A stretch of 11,951 nucleotides of DNA from assembly GCA_003695835.1 (NCBI GenBank), contig RFHN01000050.1, positions 1-11,951 on the forward strand, given 5' to 3'. The number at the start of each line of letters is the position of its first letter. The stretch's first letter is position 1. This DNA comes from Armatimonadota bacterium (GTDB taxonomy: Bacteria > Armatimonadota > Fimbriimonadia > Fimbriimonadales > ATM1). The notes under the pieces were generated by a model. The model was not told where the DNA came from. It saw only the letters and a list, made by a program, of their open reading frames with translations, and did no database searches. Of this stretch, positions 1 through 6,670 are shown piece after piece. A program made the position numbers and the translations under genes.

Positions 1-314
1 GAAACCGGCTGCGCGTTTCGCTTGACACTGGCTCCGGTGGTGGAATATCGGGTGTGGCCGATCGCCATATGGCCGGGGAGCGTGGCGAGGATCGCCTCGT
101 CGAAGACTTGACTCACCAGCCCCATGTCCTTGTGCATCCGGACCTTCTCCCCATCGGAGACGGCAATGCCACAAGACTCTTGGCCTCGATGTTGAAGAGC
201 AAACAGGCCGAAAAACGTAAGGCGAGCCGCCTCGGCGCCCGGCGCGTAAACGCCGAAGATGCCGCATTCCTCCTTCAGGCGGTCAGACGAGTCGAAGTGC
301 ACCGACTGCTCCAT
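1..314 (-). CDS. purF: Amidophosphoribosyltransferase (PurF), N-terminal part, cut by window edge
   Basis: This is the start of glutamine PRPP amidotransferase, the first committed enzyme of de novo purine synthesis, which makes 5-phosphoribosylamine from PRPP and glutamine in the cytoplasm. Reading the minus strand from the ATG at 314 gives 104 codons up to the window edge without a stop. Only the N-terminal glutaminase (class II GATase, Ntn-hydrolase) domain is present. Visible motifs are CGIFGVY at residues 17-23, LQHRGQESCGIA at 40-51 and GHTRYSTTG at 86-94. Cys17 should be the nucleophile, exposed by removal of a 16-residue propeptide as in the Bacillus subtilis type enzyme; the processing is inferred. 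The ribosome site before the ATG is weak (AGGG about 5 nt upstream). The gene is divergent from the membrane-protein operon. Identity is very secure because three family motifs occur in the right order and spacing. Confidence 0.95.
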   Translation of the reverse strand, partial: MEQSVHFDSSDRLKEECGIFGVYAPGAEAARLTFFGLFALQHRGQESCGIAVSDGEKVRMHKDMGLVSQVFDEAILATLPGHMAIGHTRYSTTGASVKRNAQPV

Positions 315-574
315 TGTACCCTGGGCGGGTGGGACGTGGCGGGCACTCGGTTCGTTGCGTCGTGCTGGTAGCGGGCTTGCAAGTCGTGAGAAGCTTTGCC
401 CACCGCGAAGACAACACGACCGGGCGGCGTTCGGAGGTCCAAGCCGGGCCGAAAGTCCCGCTGCGGCGCCCGCTGCGCTCGTTCGGACGTACTTTCCGTG
501 TACCCTAACGGTGAACAATCGGCTTCCCGACCCTGGAATGACCCGGGGGCGGGCGCCGGAGGAGGAAACGACAA
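315..574. other. Intergenic region between divergent purF and the membrane-protein operon
   Basis: This 260-nt GC-rich gap must hold the promoters for purF (leftward) and for the operon beginning at 575 (rightward). I find no convincing -35/-10 pair in either direction, no purine-riboswitch-like fold and no tRNA. The only clear element is the Shine-Dalgarno run at its right end. Open frames crossing it are shadows. Confidence 0.5.
558..567 (+). promoter_or_regulatory. Strong Shine-Dalgarno for the 575 gene
   Basis: GGAGGAGGAA lies about 7 nt before the ATG at 575. It fixes that start and rejects the longer open frames that cross this position. Confidence 0.8.
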
Positions 575-1099
575 ATGGGAATCACAATTGGCGATGCATT
601 GACGGTCTTGGCGATCGTCATCGGAACGGCGGTCTCGGCGTGGGCGATGACGGTGGTCTGTGCCCTTGTCTTCACCAAACGCACGGAAATCGCGCACGGG
701 GCGCTCAGGCAGTCCGCTCTCAAGGCGTTCCTGTACGGCCTACTCGGTGGAGGAGCGTTGATCATTCTCTCGATCATCCTTTCCTCTCTGCCCTTGCCGA
801 TGGCGAAGCTCGCCGGGCTCATGGGCTTCACGATCACCGTGTTGCTCGCGGCAATCGGGGGCGCCGGCCTGTCGCGTCTGATTGCCAATCGTGTCATGCG
901 GCATGACCCCGACGTCAGCGCCTACTCCGCTCTCACTCGAGCGAGCGGTCTGATTGTCGCGGCGGCGGCGTTCCCTGTGGTGGGTTGGTTTGTCATCGGC
1001 CCCATCCTGCTCGTGCTTGCGCTCGGAGCGGGGGTGTTGTCTGTGGTGCAGCGCGTTGGAAGCCCAGAGGCGTCGGCGGCTGAGGCGCGAGGCGCATAG
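575..1099 (+). CDS. Small four-helix integral membrane protein, function unknown
   Basis: This 174-residue protein is dominated by hydrophobic segments. Probable transmembrane helices lie near residues 6-32, 48-70, 77-100 and 125-157, the last long enough to be two helices or a hairpin. Short Arg/Lys-rich loops occur near 35-37 and 103-108. No catalytic motif or family signature is recognised. The start is set by the strong Shine-Dalgarno at 558-567. The stop at 1097-1099 is only 4 nt from the ATG of the DUF1800 gene, so the two are almost certainly co-transcribed. A role at the membrane alongside the exported DUF1800/DUF1501 pair is possible but inferred from position only. Gene reality is well supported; function is not. 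Confidence 0.8.
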   Translation: MGITIGDALTVLAIVIGTAVSAWAMTVVCALVFTKRTEIAHGALRQSALKAFLYGLLGGGALIILSIILSSLPLPMAKLAGLMGFTITVLLAAIGGAGLSRLIANRVMRHDPDVSAYSALTRASGLIVAAAAFPVVGWFVIGPILLVLALGAGVLSVVQRVGSPEASAAEARGA

Positions 1100-1103
1100 G
1101 ACG

Positions 1104-2507
1104 ATGGATCGGAGGGATCTGCTCAAGGCCGCGCTGGCGGCGGCAAGCGCTACCGCGCTCGCCGGCTGCGGCCGGGGATTGCGCAACCTGCTTGGAAACT
1201 CGGATCTTGGATTTGCCGAACCGTTGCCAAACCCCGAGCCGATCGCGCGCACGCTCAACCGAGTGGCGTATGGGTTCAACCTGAAGGTCGCGAAAGAGGT
1301 CGCGGAGAAGGGCCGAGAGGCCTGGATCGAGAGCCAAATCGCGGCCGACGAAGAAGAGGACCCCTGGCTCGTCTTGCAGATCGAGCGCTTGGACGTCTTC
1401 CGCCTCGGGCCAGCCGAGTTGCGCGACCTTCCGGAAGAAGAAGTCGTGAGACAGCTGCAACAGGCGACGATCTTGCGGGCGGTCTACAGCCGAAATCAGC
1501 TGCTCGAACGGATGGTCGAGTTCTGGAGCGACCATTTCAACATTTATGCGCGAAAGAGGTTCGAAGCTTGGCGAAAGCCGATGGACGAGATCTCAGTCAT
1601 CCGGCGCCATGCCTTGGGCAAGTTCCCGGACCTGCTCCGCGCATCCGCCAAAAGCCCCGCGATGCTCGAGTACCTCGACAACGATCGCAACAACAAAGCG
1701 AAACCGAACGAAAACTACGCACGCGAGCTGATGGAACTGCACACCCTTGGCGTGCACGGTGGATATACACAAGAAGATGTGCAACAAGTGGCGCGGTGCT
1801 TTACCGGCTGGACGATCGAGAACCGTTTCGGCCGCGCGCGGGGAACGTTCCGTTTCGACGAAAGTCAGCACGACTTCGGCGAAAAGGTGGTTTTGGGACA
1901 TCGGATTCCCGCCGGCGGAGGGGTCGAAGATGGCGAGCAGGTGCTGCAGATCCTGGCCACCCACCCGAGCACCGCGAAGTTCATCGCCGGGAAGCTGGTC
2001 GCTCGCTTCCTGGGCGACGGGTTTGAAGGGTGGCGCGACCGGTTGGCGGAGATCTATCTGCAGACGGGCGGCGACATCCGCGCGATGCTGCGCCCGCTCT
2101 TGCTTTCGGATGACCTGCTCCATGCTCCGCCCCTACCGAAACGGCCGTTCGACTTCGTGGCATCGTCGCTCCGCGCTCTCGCCGCAGCGACGGACGGCCG
2201 CGGGGTGCTTCCCTATCTGCGCGCGATGGGGCAGCCATCCCACGAGTGGCCGATGCCCGATGGCTACCCGAACGAAACCGAATCCTGGACCGGATCGCTA
2301 CTCGCCAGGTGGAACTTTGCCATCGCGCTGCTCTCCGGAGACGTGAAGGGAGTGCAAATAGACGAAATTCTGCGACAACAGCCCGTAGAAGCGATCCTCG
2401 GGCGGAAACCCGGCGAGGACCCGCTTTCGCGCTTGATCGCGGAACGCCGCGATCCGCGAGAGCGCATTGCGCTTTGCCTCTGCTCGCCGGAGTTTCAATG
2501 GAGATAA
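1104..2507 (+). CDS. DUF1800 family protein, Tat-exported putative lipoprotein
   Basis: This 467-residue protein belongs to the DUF1800 family, usually encoded beside a DUF1501 protein; the biochemical role is not established. The N-terminus MDRRDLLKAA carries a twin-arginine signal, followed by a hydrophobic stretch and the lipobox LAGC at 19-22, so it is probably folded inside, exported by Tat and lipid-anchored. Family-typical segments are LNRVAYGF at 51-58, FWSDHFNIY at 140-148, the Asn/Glu-rich block from LEYLDND to RELMELHTLGV at 188-217, FTGWTI at 233-238 and THPSTAKFIAGKL at 286-298. The ATG at 1104 was chosen because it puts the Tat motif at the extreme N-terminus; the open frame itself extends further upstream through the preceding gene. 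The gene follows the membrane-protein gene by 4 nt and its stop touches the next gene. Confidence 0.92.
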   Translation: MDRRDLLKAALAAASATALAGCGRGLRNLLGNSDLGFAEPLPNPEPIARTLNRVAYGFNLKVAKEVAEKGREAWIESQIAADEEEDPWLVLQIERLDVFRLGPAELRDLPEEEVVRQLQQATILRAVYSRNQLLERMVEFWSDHFNIYARKRFEAWRKPMDEISVIRRHALGKFPDLLRASAKSPAMLEYLDNDRNNKAKPNENYARELMELHTLGVHGGYTQEDVQQVARCFTGWTIENRFGRARGTFRFDESQHDFGEKVVLGHRIPAGGGVEDGEQVLQILATHPSTAKFIAGKLVARFLGDGFEGWRDRLAEIYLQTGGDIRAMLRPLLLSDDLLHAPPLPKRPFDFVASSLRALAAATDGRGVLPYLRAMGQPSHEWPMPDGYPNETESWTGSLLARWNFAIALLSGDVKGVQIDEILRQQPVEAILGRKPGEDPLSRLIAERRDPRERIALCLCSPEFQWR

Positions 2508-3745
2508 TGATGGAATACAGTTGTGAAGGCTATCGGAAACTCTCGCGCCGCGCTCTCTTTGCGGGCGCAATGGGGCTGTGTGCGACCCGTGCGTTAACGC
2601 AGGTTGCCTTCCGAAAGGACGGAGAGAAGGATGGGCGTGTGCTCGTCTTCCTGTTCCTTCGCGGAGGCTGCGACGGGCTCAACACAATCGTTCCGTACGG
2701 CGACGACGCGTATCACCGGCTTCGCCCCTCGCTGGCGCTGCGAAAACAGGACGTTCTCCCGCTGGACGATCGTTTTGGGATGCATCCCGCGCTTCGTTCG
2801 CTTCTGCCTTTGTATCAAGAAGGCGATATGGCGATCGTCCACGCGGTCGGGTCTCAGGATCGGTCGCGCTCGCACTTCGAGGCCATGAGCGCGATCGAAC
2901 GCGGCGTCGCGTACGCGGGCGAGCCGGTGTCGAACGGTTGGGTGGCGCGATACCTCGCCGCGAAGGGCGGGACGCAGGACCCGCTCCAGGCTCTCGCCTT
3001 TGCACCGGTACTCCCGGACTCGCTGAAGGGAAGTACAGGCGCGCTTGCGCTCGAGGATCTGAAACAGTATCGCTTGGCCGGAGGCTCAGAGGGCAGAAGG
3101 CGCCTCCATGAGTCGCTGTGGAAGCTGTATCAACAGGGCGACGATCGGTTCTCCGTAGCCGGTCGCCAAACGCTGAAGGCATTGGAGATCGTCGAACGAC
3201 TCCCGGATGTCACCGAAGTCAATCGTCACGGCTATCCCGCGTCCGACCTCGGCAAGGCGCTGGCGCAGACCGCGCTGCTCATCGAGTCGGGAGTGGGTCT
3301 CGAAGTCGCCTGTCTCGAAAAGGGCGGATGGGACACGCATGTCGCCCAGGGCGCGACCGAAGGATGGCACGCATCTCTTCTGACCGATCTGGCTGACTCG
3401 CTCGCGGCTTTCTCGAATCATTTGGGGAAAGAGATGGAACGGGTGACGGTCGTGGTCGCTACGGAGTTCGGCCGCCGAGCGTATGAGAACGCGGGTCTCG
3501 GCACAGACCATGGGCGCGGGAGCGTTCTCTTCGTCCTGGGCAAGGGCGTTGCCGGAGGCAGGATCTACGGCGAGTGGCCGGGGCTGGAGCCGGAGGCGCT
3601 CGAAGAGCCGGGCGACCTGAGGGTGACTACCGACTACCGCGCCGTCCTCTCGAGCGTGCTGGCCGCGCGGATGGGTGCGGAGGCGCTGCTGCCGGAGGTT
3701 TTCCCCGGGTACTCGGGTGCGCGATTGGCGTTGGCACCGGCGTAG
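2498..3745 (+). CDS. DUF1501 family protein, Tat-exported, alkaline-phosphatase-like fold
   Basis: This 415-residue protein is a DUF1501 member, a family related to the sulfatase/alkaline phosphatase superfamily and the usual partner of DUF1800 proteins; its substrate is unknown. A Tat-like signal is centred on SRRALFAGAMG at 16-26. Family motifs are FLRGGCDGLNTIVPYGD at 53-69, HAVGSQDRSRSHF at 115-127, GGWDTH at 276-281, VVVATEFGRR at 318-327 and GTDHGRGS at 335-342; the Asp and His residues in these are the likely metal ligands. Three starts compete: ATG at 2498 (GGAG 7 nt upstream), 2507 (overlapping the DUF1800 stop as TAATG) and 2510. All keep the signal, and 2498 is taken here. Each gives an overlap or contact with the upstream gene, implying translational coupling. 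Confidence 0.92.
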   Translation: MEIMMEYSCEGYRKLSRRALFAGAMGLCATRALTQVAFRKDGEKDGRVLVFLFLRGGCDGLNTIVPYGDDAYHRLRPSLALRKQDVLPLDDRFGMHPALRSLLPLYQEGDMAIVHAVGSQDRSRSHFEAMSAIERGVAYAGEPVSNGWVARYLAAKGGTQDPLQALAFAPVLPDSLKGSTGALALEDLKQYRLAGGSEGRRRLHESLWKLYQQGDDRFSVAGRQTLKALEIVERLPDVTEVNRHGYPASDLGKALAQTALLIESGVGLEVACLEKGGWDTHVAQGATEGWHASLLTDLADSLAAFSNHLGKEMERVTVVVATEFGRRAYENAGLGTDHGRGSVLFVLGKGVAGGRIYGEWPGLEPEALEEPGDLRVTTDYRAVLSSVLAARMGAEALLPEVFPGYSGARLALAPA

Positions 3746-3771
3746 CCCGCAAAGAAACCATAATCTGCGAT

Positions 3772-4530
3772 GTGATCAGGGTCATCGTTCGCTGGCTCGG
3801 CGCGTTGATCGCAGGCGTGGCGGTGCTGGGTCTCGCCGCCTGGGTGGCGCTCAGCACGCGTCTCACGGTTCCACCCAAAGAGGCGCTCGAAAACGGCGAG
3901 CGAATCTTGCAGCATTCGCGCGTCCTTGTCGTCGTGGCGCACCCCGATGACGCCGACTGGTGGATCAGCGGCACGCTCAAGCGGCTTGTGGACCGCGGGG
4001 CTCAGGTCCTGCTCGTAGTGGCGTCCGATGGCGAGAAGGGGCCCAATCGCATCGGAGCAAAGGATCTCCCCGCCACGCGCCGTGAGGAACAAAAGGCCGC
4101 TCAAGCGGTCATCGGGTATCAGGATCTCCGGTTCCTCGGGTTGCCCGATCGAGAGGTGGTACAGCAACCCAACGTGCTCGAGACGATCGAGGAGATCGGA
4201 GAGGAGTTTCAACCTACCCTGGTCATCACATTCGATCCCGACACGCCCGACCTTCCCTACCTCCATCCCGATCACGAGGGGATCGGCAGAGTTGTGAAAC
4301 ACTGGCTGGAGAAGCGGACCCAGCCGGTCGCGATCGCGTTCTTCCATACGCGGCGGCCGAACGCGGCCGTCGAGATCACGGACGTTTACGAAGCGAAACT
4401 CCAGGCGTTACGACAGCACCGATCGCAAGGGTTGGACCGCGGCGGCTTTTCGAATCGCCCTCAAATGGCGAAGAACGGCTCTCGCGTCGGCGTACCGCTC
4501 GCGGAGACGTTTCGGCTGGAAACGATGTAG
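3772..4530 (+). CDS. PIG-L (LmbE) family N-deacetylase with N-terminal membrane anchor
   Basis: This 252-residue protein of the PIG-L/LmbE family probably hydrolyses an N-acetyl group from an amino-sugar conjugate; the substrate cannot be read from sequence. Residues 7-28 form one hydrophobic helix preceded by arginines, so the catalytic domain probably faces outside. The zinc site is visible as AHPDD at 56-60 (His57, Asp60; Asp59 the likely base) and LHPDHEG at 164-170 (His168 as third ligand). RREEQKAAQAVIG at 103-115 and FLGLPDREV at 121-129 are also typical. Position 61 is Ala where many members have Glu. The GTG at 3772 is chosen as start because no in-frame ATG lies between the preceding gene and the helix; the Shine-Dalgarno is weak. 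The gene follows DUF1501 by 26 nt and ends the operon. Confidence 0.88.
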   Translation: MIRVIVRWLGALIAGVAVLGLAAWVALSTRLTVPPKEALENGERILQHSRVLVVVAHPDDADWWISGTLKRLVDRGAQVLLVVASDGEKGPNRIGAKDLPATRREEQKAAQAVIGYQDLRFLGLPDREVVQQPNVLETIEEIGEEFQPTLVITFDPDTPDLPYLHPDHEGIGRVVKHWLEKRTQPVAIAFFHTRRPNAAVEITDVYEAKLQALRQHRSQGLDRGGFSNRPQMAKNGSRVGVPLAETFRLETM

Positions 4531-4564
4531 ATCAGCTCGCTCCTCTTTTCGGCTCGCACGGGCT

Positions 4565-4590
4565 GGCGGGGCGAAGTCGTTCGCCCCGCC
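4565..4590. terminator. Perfect 11-bp hairpin between convergent genes
   Basis: GGCGGGGCGAA (4565-4575), loop GTCG, then TTCGCCCCGCC (4580-4590) is a perfect inverted repeat. It lies 34 nt after the PIG-L stop and 11 nt after the B2 stop, so it could end transcription from both sides. No T-tract follows on either strand, so it is not a textbook intrinsic terminator. Confidence 0.6.
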
Positions 4591-4601
4591 GCGAGGGTTC
4601 G

Positions 4602-5030
4602 TCAGAGAGGGAACACGGGGTGCGGGCAAGGGCCGTTGCAGGGATCCAGGTCACAATTCTGACTCGGAAACTGCGCGGGCAGAACGGAGCCCGCATCCCA
4701 GCAGCGCTTGATCTTGCAGGGCTGTGGCTCCGTGCCGTAGCACCCCATGTCGTACATTGTTCCCGACCACTGAACAAGGCGGTTGCACGGACCAGGGCCA
4801 CGACCTTCCGTGTAGCAGCTGCACAAGGTTCGTAGTTGCTTCCACTGGCCGATCACACTCCAAACGCACGGCGTGCCGTCCGGGCACGAGCCCTGGCCGC
4901 CAATCTCCGGGCATGATCCCTCGACGAATTGGCCGCAGGGATAGGTGTTGATCCCAGCAGCGTACGCGACCGTGAGTGCCGCGACGAGCGTCCAAGTAAC
5001 GGCTGCGACCAACAGAGTTCTCATCGCCAT
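4602..5030 (-). CDS. B2: cysteine-rich secreted protein, paralogue of A2
   Basis: This 142-residue protein has a clear Sec signal peptide (about residues 1-25, ending AYAA) and a mature part with 13 cysteines. It is a diverged copy of the gene at 5665-6063. Shared motifs in order are CPDGTP (49-54) followed by a Trp, LCSC (69-72), GPGPCNR (78-84), V.W.G (86-90), a Cys-rich middle, and C.L..C.GPC at the end (126-135). Spaced cysteines in a secreted protein suggest several disulfides or metal binding; neither is shown. The first ATG (5030) gives a 10-nt overlap with B1. The second ATG (5024) gives a classic ATGA overlap with the B1 stop and an equally good signal peptide, so the start is uncertain by two codons. 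I recognise no known family. The gene ends 11 nt before a strong hairpin. Confidence 0.8.
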   Translation of the reverse strand: MAMRTLLVAAVTWTLVAALTVAYAAGINTYPCGQFVEGSCPEIGGQGSCPDGTPCVWSVIGQWKQLRTLCSCYTEGRGPGPCNRLVQWSGTMYDMGCYGTEPQPCKIKRCWDAGSVLPAQFPSQNCDLDPCNGPCPHPVFPL

Positions 5031-5605
5031 ATATACGGCAGCCGCTCAAAGAACGGAGCCACTCGGTCAATGGCGTCATCGGAGTTGTCGTAATAGCCAA
5101 CACGGCCATCCAAGGTGGCTCCGAGGAAGGCGTTCTTGGTGTTTTCCGCGGGAACCGGCATGGGCCTTGGCGGCAGATTCTGTTCGCTGCGGTCAATCCA
5201 CATGACGTTGATCACTCGATCGCTGTCGAAGTGACTTCCGCACTCAACGATCGGAATCTGGTTCCAGTCAATCGAGCGCGCCAGCGCCTGGAATCCAGCG
5301 AGGCCCTCGGGACGCACCAGGTCCGGCCGATGGATTTGTCCAGTGCCAAGCACGATTGGCGTGAAGTGCTCGGGGCAGACGAACGGCCCGCCGACTTCAT
5401 TGAGGGACAATGGGAAGTCGCCGTTGTGCTGCTGGCGATAGGCGTTGATACGGTTGACGATCTCGCTCAGCAGGGCGCGGCAGTCCGCTTCGGTTCCCTG
5501 TGCGGGGAACTTTGCGTTCGCCTTGGCGACGATCGGCGTCAGGGACGTCGTTGCCGCCAGAGCGCAGACGAGAAGCACGAGGAACGTGCTCAGTTTCAGT
5601 TTCAT
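5021..5605 (-). CDS. B1: secreted protein of unknown function, paralogue of A1
   Basis: This 194-residue protein begins MKLKLSTFLVLL with a Sec-type signal peptide, probable cleavage near AKA (27-29). It is a diverged copy of the gene at 6065-6655. Conserved features are a Cys just after the signal (C42), AYRQQHNGDFPLSLNEVG (55-72), CPEH (77-80), IPIVECGSHFD (117-127), LPPRPM (144-149), PAE (152-154) and LGATLDGRVGYY (161-172). The tyrosine-rich YRQ.H.G.FP..L.EVG segment resembles the region of type II/IV pseudopilins after the N-terminal helix, but there is no prepilin leader, so any link is tentative. The start at 5605 has AAGGAG 11 nt upstream and matches the A1 start. An upstream in-frame ATG at 5668, overlapping the A2 stop, is less likely. 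The stop overlaps B2. Confidence 0.82.
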   Translation of the reverse strand: MKLKLSTFLVLLVCALAATTSLTPIVAKANAKFPAQGTEADCRALLSEIVNRINAYRQQHNGDFPLSLNEVGGPFVCPEHFTPIVLGTGQIHRPDLVRPEGLAGFQALARSIDWNQIPIVECGSHFDSDRVINVMWIDRSEQNLPPRPMPVPAENTKNAFLGATLDGRVGYYDNSDDAIDRVAPFFERLPYIWR

Positions 5606-5620
5606 TGTCGTTTTTTCTCC
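5521..5620 (-). repeat. Signal-peptide block, copy B (93% identical to 6571-6670)
   Basis: This 100-nt block covers the B1 ribosome site, start and signal-peptide coding region. It aligns without gaps to 6571-6670 with 7 differences counted by eye. Identity stops abruptly on both sides. Confidence 0.9.
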
Positions 5621-5664
5621 TTGTTCCCATGGATTAATGGCCTTTGATGCAGCAGTCTTCAAGA

Positions 5665-6063
5665 TCATGGTGCCGGATTGATCAGATCGAGGCATGGTCC
5701 CGAGCAAGAAGCCAAGGCACAGCTTTGGTCTGTCGCTCCTTGGAAGAGGAAGTCTTCGAAGCAGATCTTGACTGTCGAAGCCTCTCCGCAGTCGCACCGG
5801 TACTCGGAACGGTTACCCGTCCATTTCACCCTGCGATTACACGGTCCAGGGCCGCAACCCGGAGTGAAGCAAGAACACAGCTCGGTGTTAATGATGTTGA
5901 GCACTTTTCCTGTCCATGTTGAGGGCGTTCCATCCGGACAGATGCAAGGTTGACCTTCCTCCGGGCAGGTGGGCAAGGAACTGCAACTATCGTTTGGAGG
6001 CTGAATTCCCACCAGGTAGCTGGCAATCGTGAGCGGCAGGATCATGCCAAGGATGAATTTCAT
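5665..6063 (-). CDS. A2: cysteine-rich secreted protein, paralogue of B2
   Basis: This 132-residue protein has an N-terminal hydrophobic signal (about residues 1-20) and 14 cysteines. Motifs shared with B2 are CPDGTP (42-47) followed by Trp50, LCSC (62-65), GPGPCNR (71-77), VKWTG (79-83) and the end C.L..C.GPC (115-124). The two proteins also share the overall order and approximate spacing of cysteines, so they are one family. No database family is recognised. The start ATG at 6063 lies 1 nt after the A1 stop (TAATATG), with the Shine-Dalgarno GAGGAG inside the last codons of A1, a strong sign of coupled translation. Its signal peptide does not resemble that of B2, unlike the A1/B1 pair whose signal peptides are nearly identical. 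B1 starts 59 nt downstream. Confidence 0.82.
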   Translation of the reverse strand: MKFILGMILPLTIASYLVGIQPPNDSCSSLPTCPEEGQPCICPDGTPSTWTGKVLNIINTELCSCFTPGCGPGPCNRRVKWTGNRSEYRCDCGEASTVKICFEDFLFQGATDQSCALASCSGPCLDLINPAP

Positions 6064-6064
6064 A

Positions 6065-6655
6065 TTACTCTCCTCTTTCGCGGAGCAGTGTGTGAGCGAA
6101 CTCTGCTACCCGTTGCTGATTGCCGTTTTCCGGGGGGTAATAGCCGGTCGTTCCTTCCAGGGTTGCGCCAAGGATGCGGATGTCTTCACCTTCGGCGGGA
6201 ATGCCCATTGGCCGAGGGGGCAGGCCGTCGCCTTGGTCGTAATACTGGACGTCGACGACGTTCGCGGGGTCGAAATGCGCGATGCACACTACGATTGGCA
6301 CGCCATCCCAGCGTAACGACTTTACCGCATTCCGGAAAGCCTCTCGGGACTGGGGGTCCAGGGTCAACCAATCCCGAGCCTCCACTCCGAGCATGTACCA
6401 ATAGCGTGTCTTATGGATCGGGCACCTTGGAGGGATGCCGACTTCGTCAAGCGTGTAAGGGAACTTTCCGTCATGGTCCTGCCGGTACAGTGCAATCCGA
6501 CGCGCAATCTTGCTCAAGTGGGCGCGGCAGAACTCCACGCCGTCGTCGGTCCCTCTACTCGCGCTGCTGGCCTTGGCGATGATGGGCGTCAGGGACGTCG
6601 TTGCCGCCAGAGCGCAGGCGAGAAGCACGAGGAACGTGCTGAGTTTCATTTTCAT
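6065..6655 (-). CDS. A1: secreted protein of unknown function, paralogue of B1
   Basis: This 196-residue protein begins MKMKLSTFLVLLACALAATT, a Sec signal peptide with probable cleavage near residue 29. The mature region keeps Cys43, LYRQDHDGKFPYTLDEVG (56-73), CPIH (78-81), VPIVVCIAHFD (119-129), LPPRPM (145-150), PAE (153-155) and LGATLEGTTGYY (162-173), all shared with B1. The repeated Cys..His pairs (C78/H81 and C124/H127) could bind a metal or be structural; this is inference. The start is secure: AAGGAGG precedes the ATG and the same block precedes the B1 start. The ATG overlaps the TGA of ORF X as ATGA. The function is unrecognised; a pseudopilin-derived fold is one possibility because of the YRQ.H.G.FP..L.EVG segment. 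Confidence 0.84.
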   Translation of the reverse strand: MKMKLSTFLVLLACALAATTSLTPIIAKASSASRGTDDGVEFCRAHLSKIARRIALYRQDHDGKFPYTLDEVGIPPRCPIHKTRYWYMLGVEARDWLTLDPQSREAFRNAVKSLRWDGVPIVVCIAHFDPANVVDVQYYDQGDGLPPRPMGIPAEGEDIRILGATLEGTTGYYPPENGNQQRVAEFAHTLLRERGE

Positions 6656-6670
6656 TTTCGTTTTTCCTCC
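6571..6670 (-). repeat. Signal-peptide block, copy A (93% identical to 5521-5620)
   Basis: This is the partner of the block at 5521-5620, spanning the A1 ribosome site, start codon and signal-peptide coding sequence. The seven differences are scattered and there is no gap. Flanking sequence on both sides is unrelated by eye. Confidence 0.9.

Noticed and set aside
259..906. Long overlapping frames on both strands around purF and the membrane protein
   Set aside because: They have no ribosome site or family motifs, and they conflict with purF and with the better-supported 575 gene.
954..1103. 50-codon N-terminal extension of the DUF1800 gene
   Set aside because: It overlaps the membrane-protein gene out of frame, and the Tat signal with lipobox begins exactly at ATG 1104.
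5606..5797. Longer B1 starting at 5797 or at ATG 5668
   Set aside because: It would place residues before a clear signal peptide. The paralogue A1 and the conserved ribosome site both support 5605.
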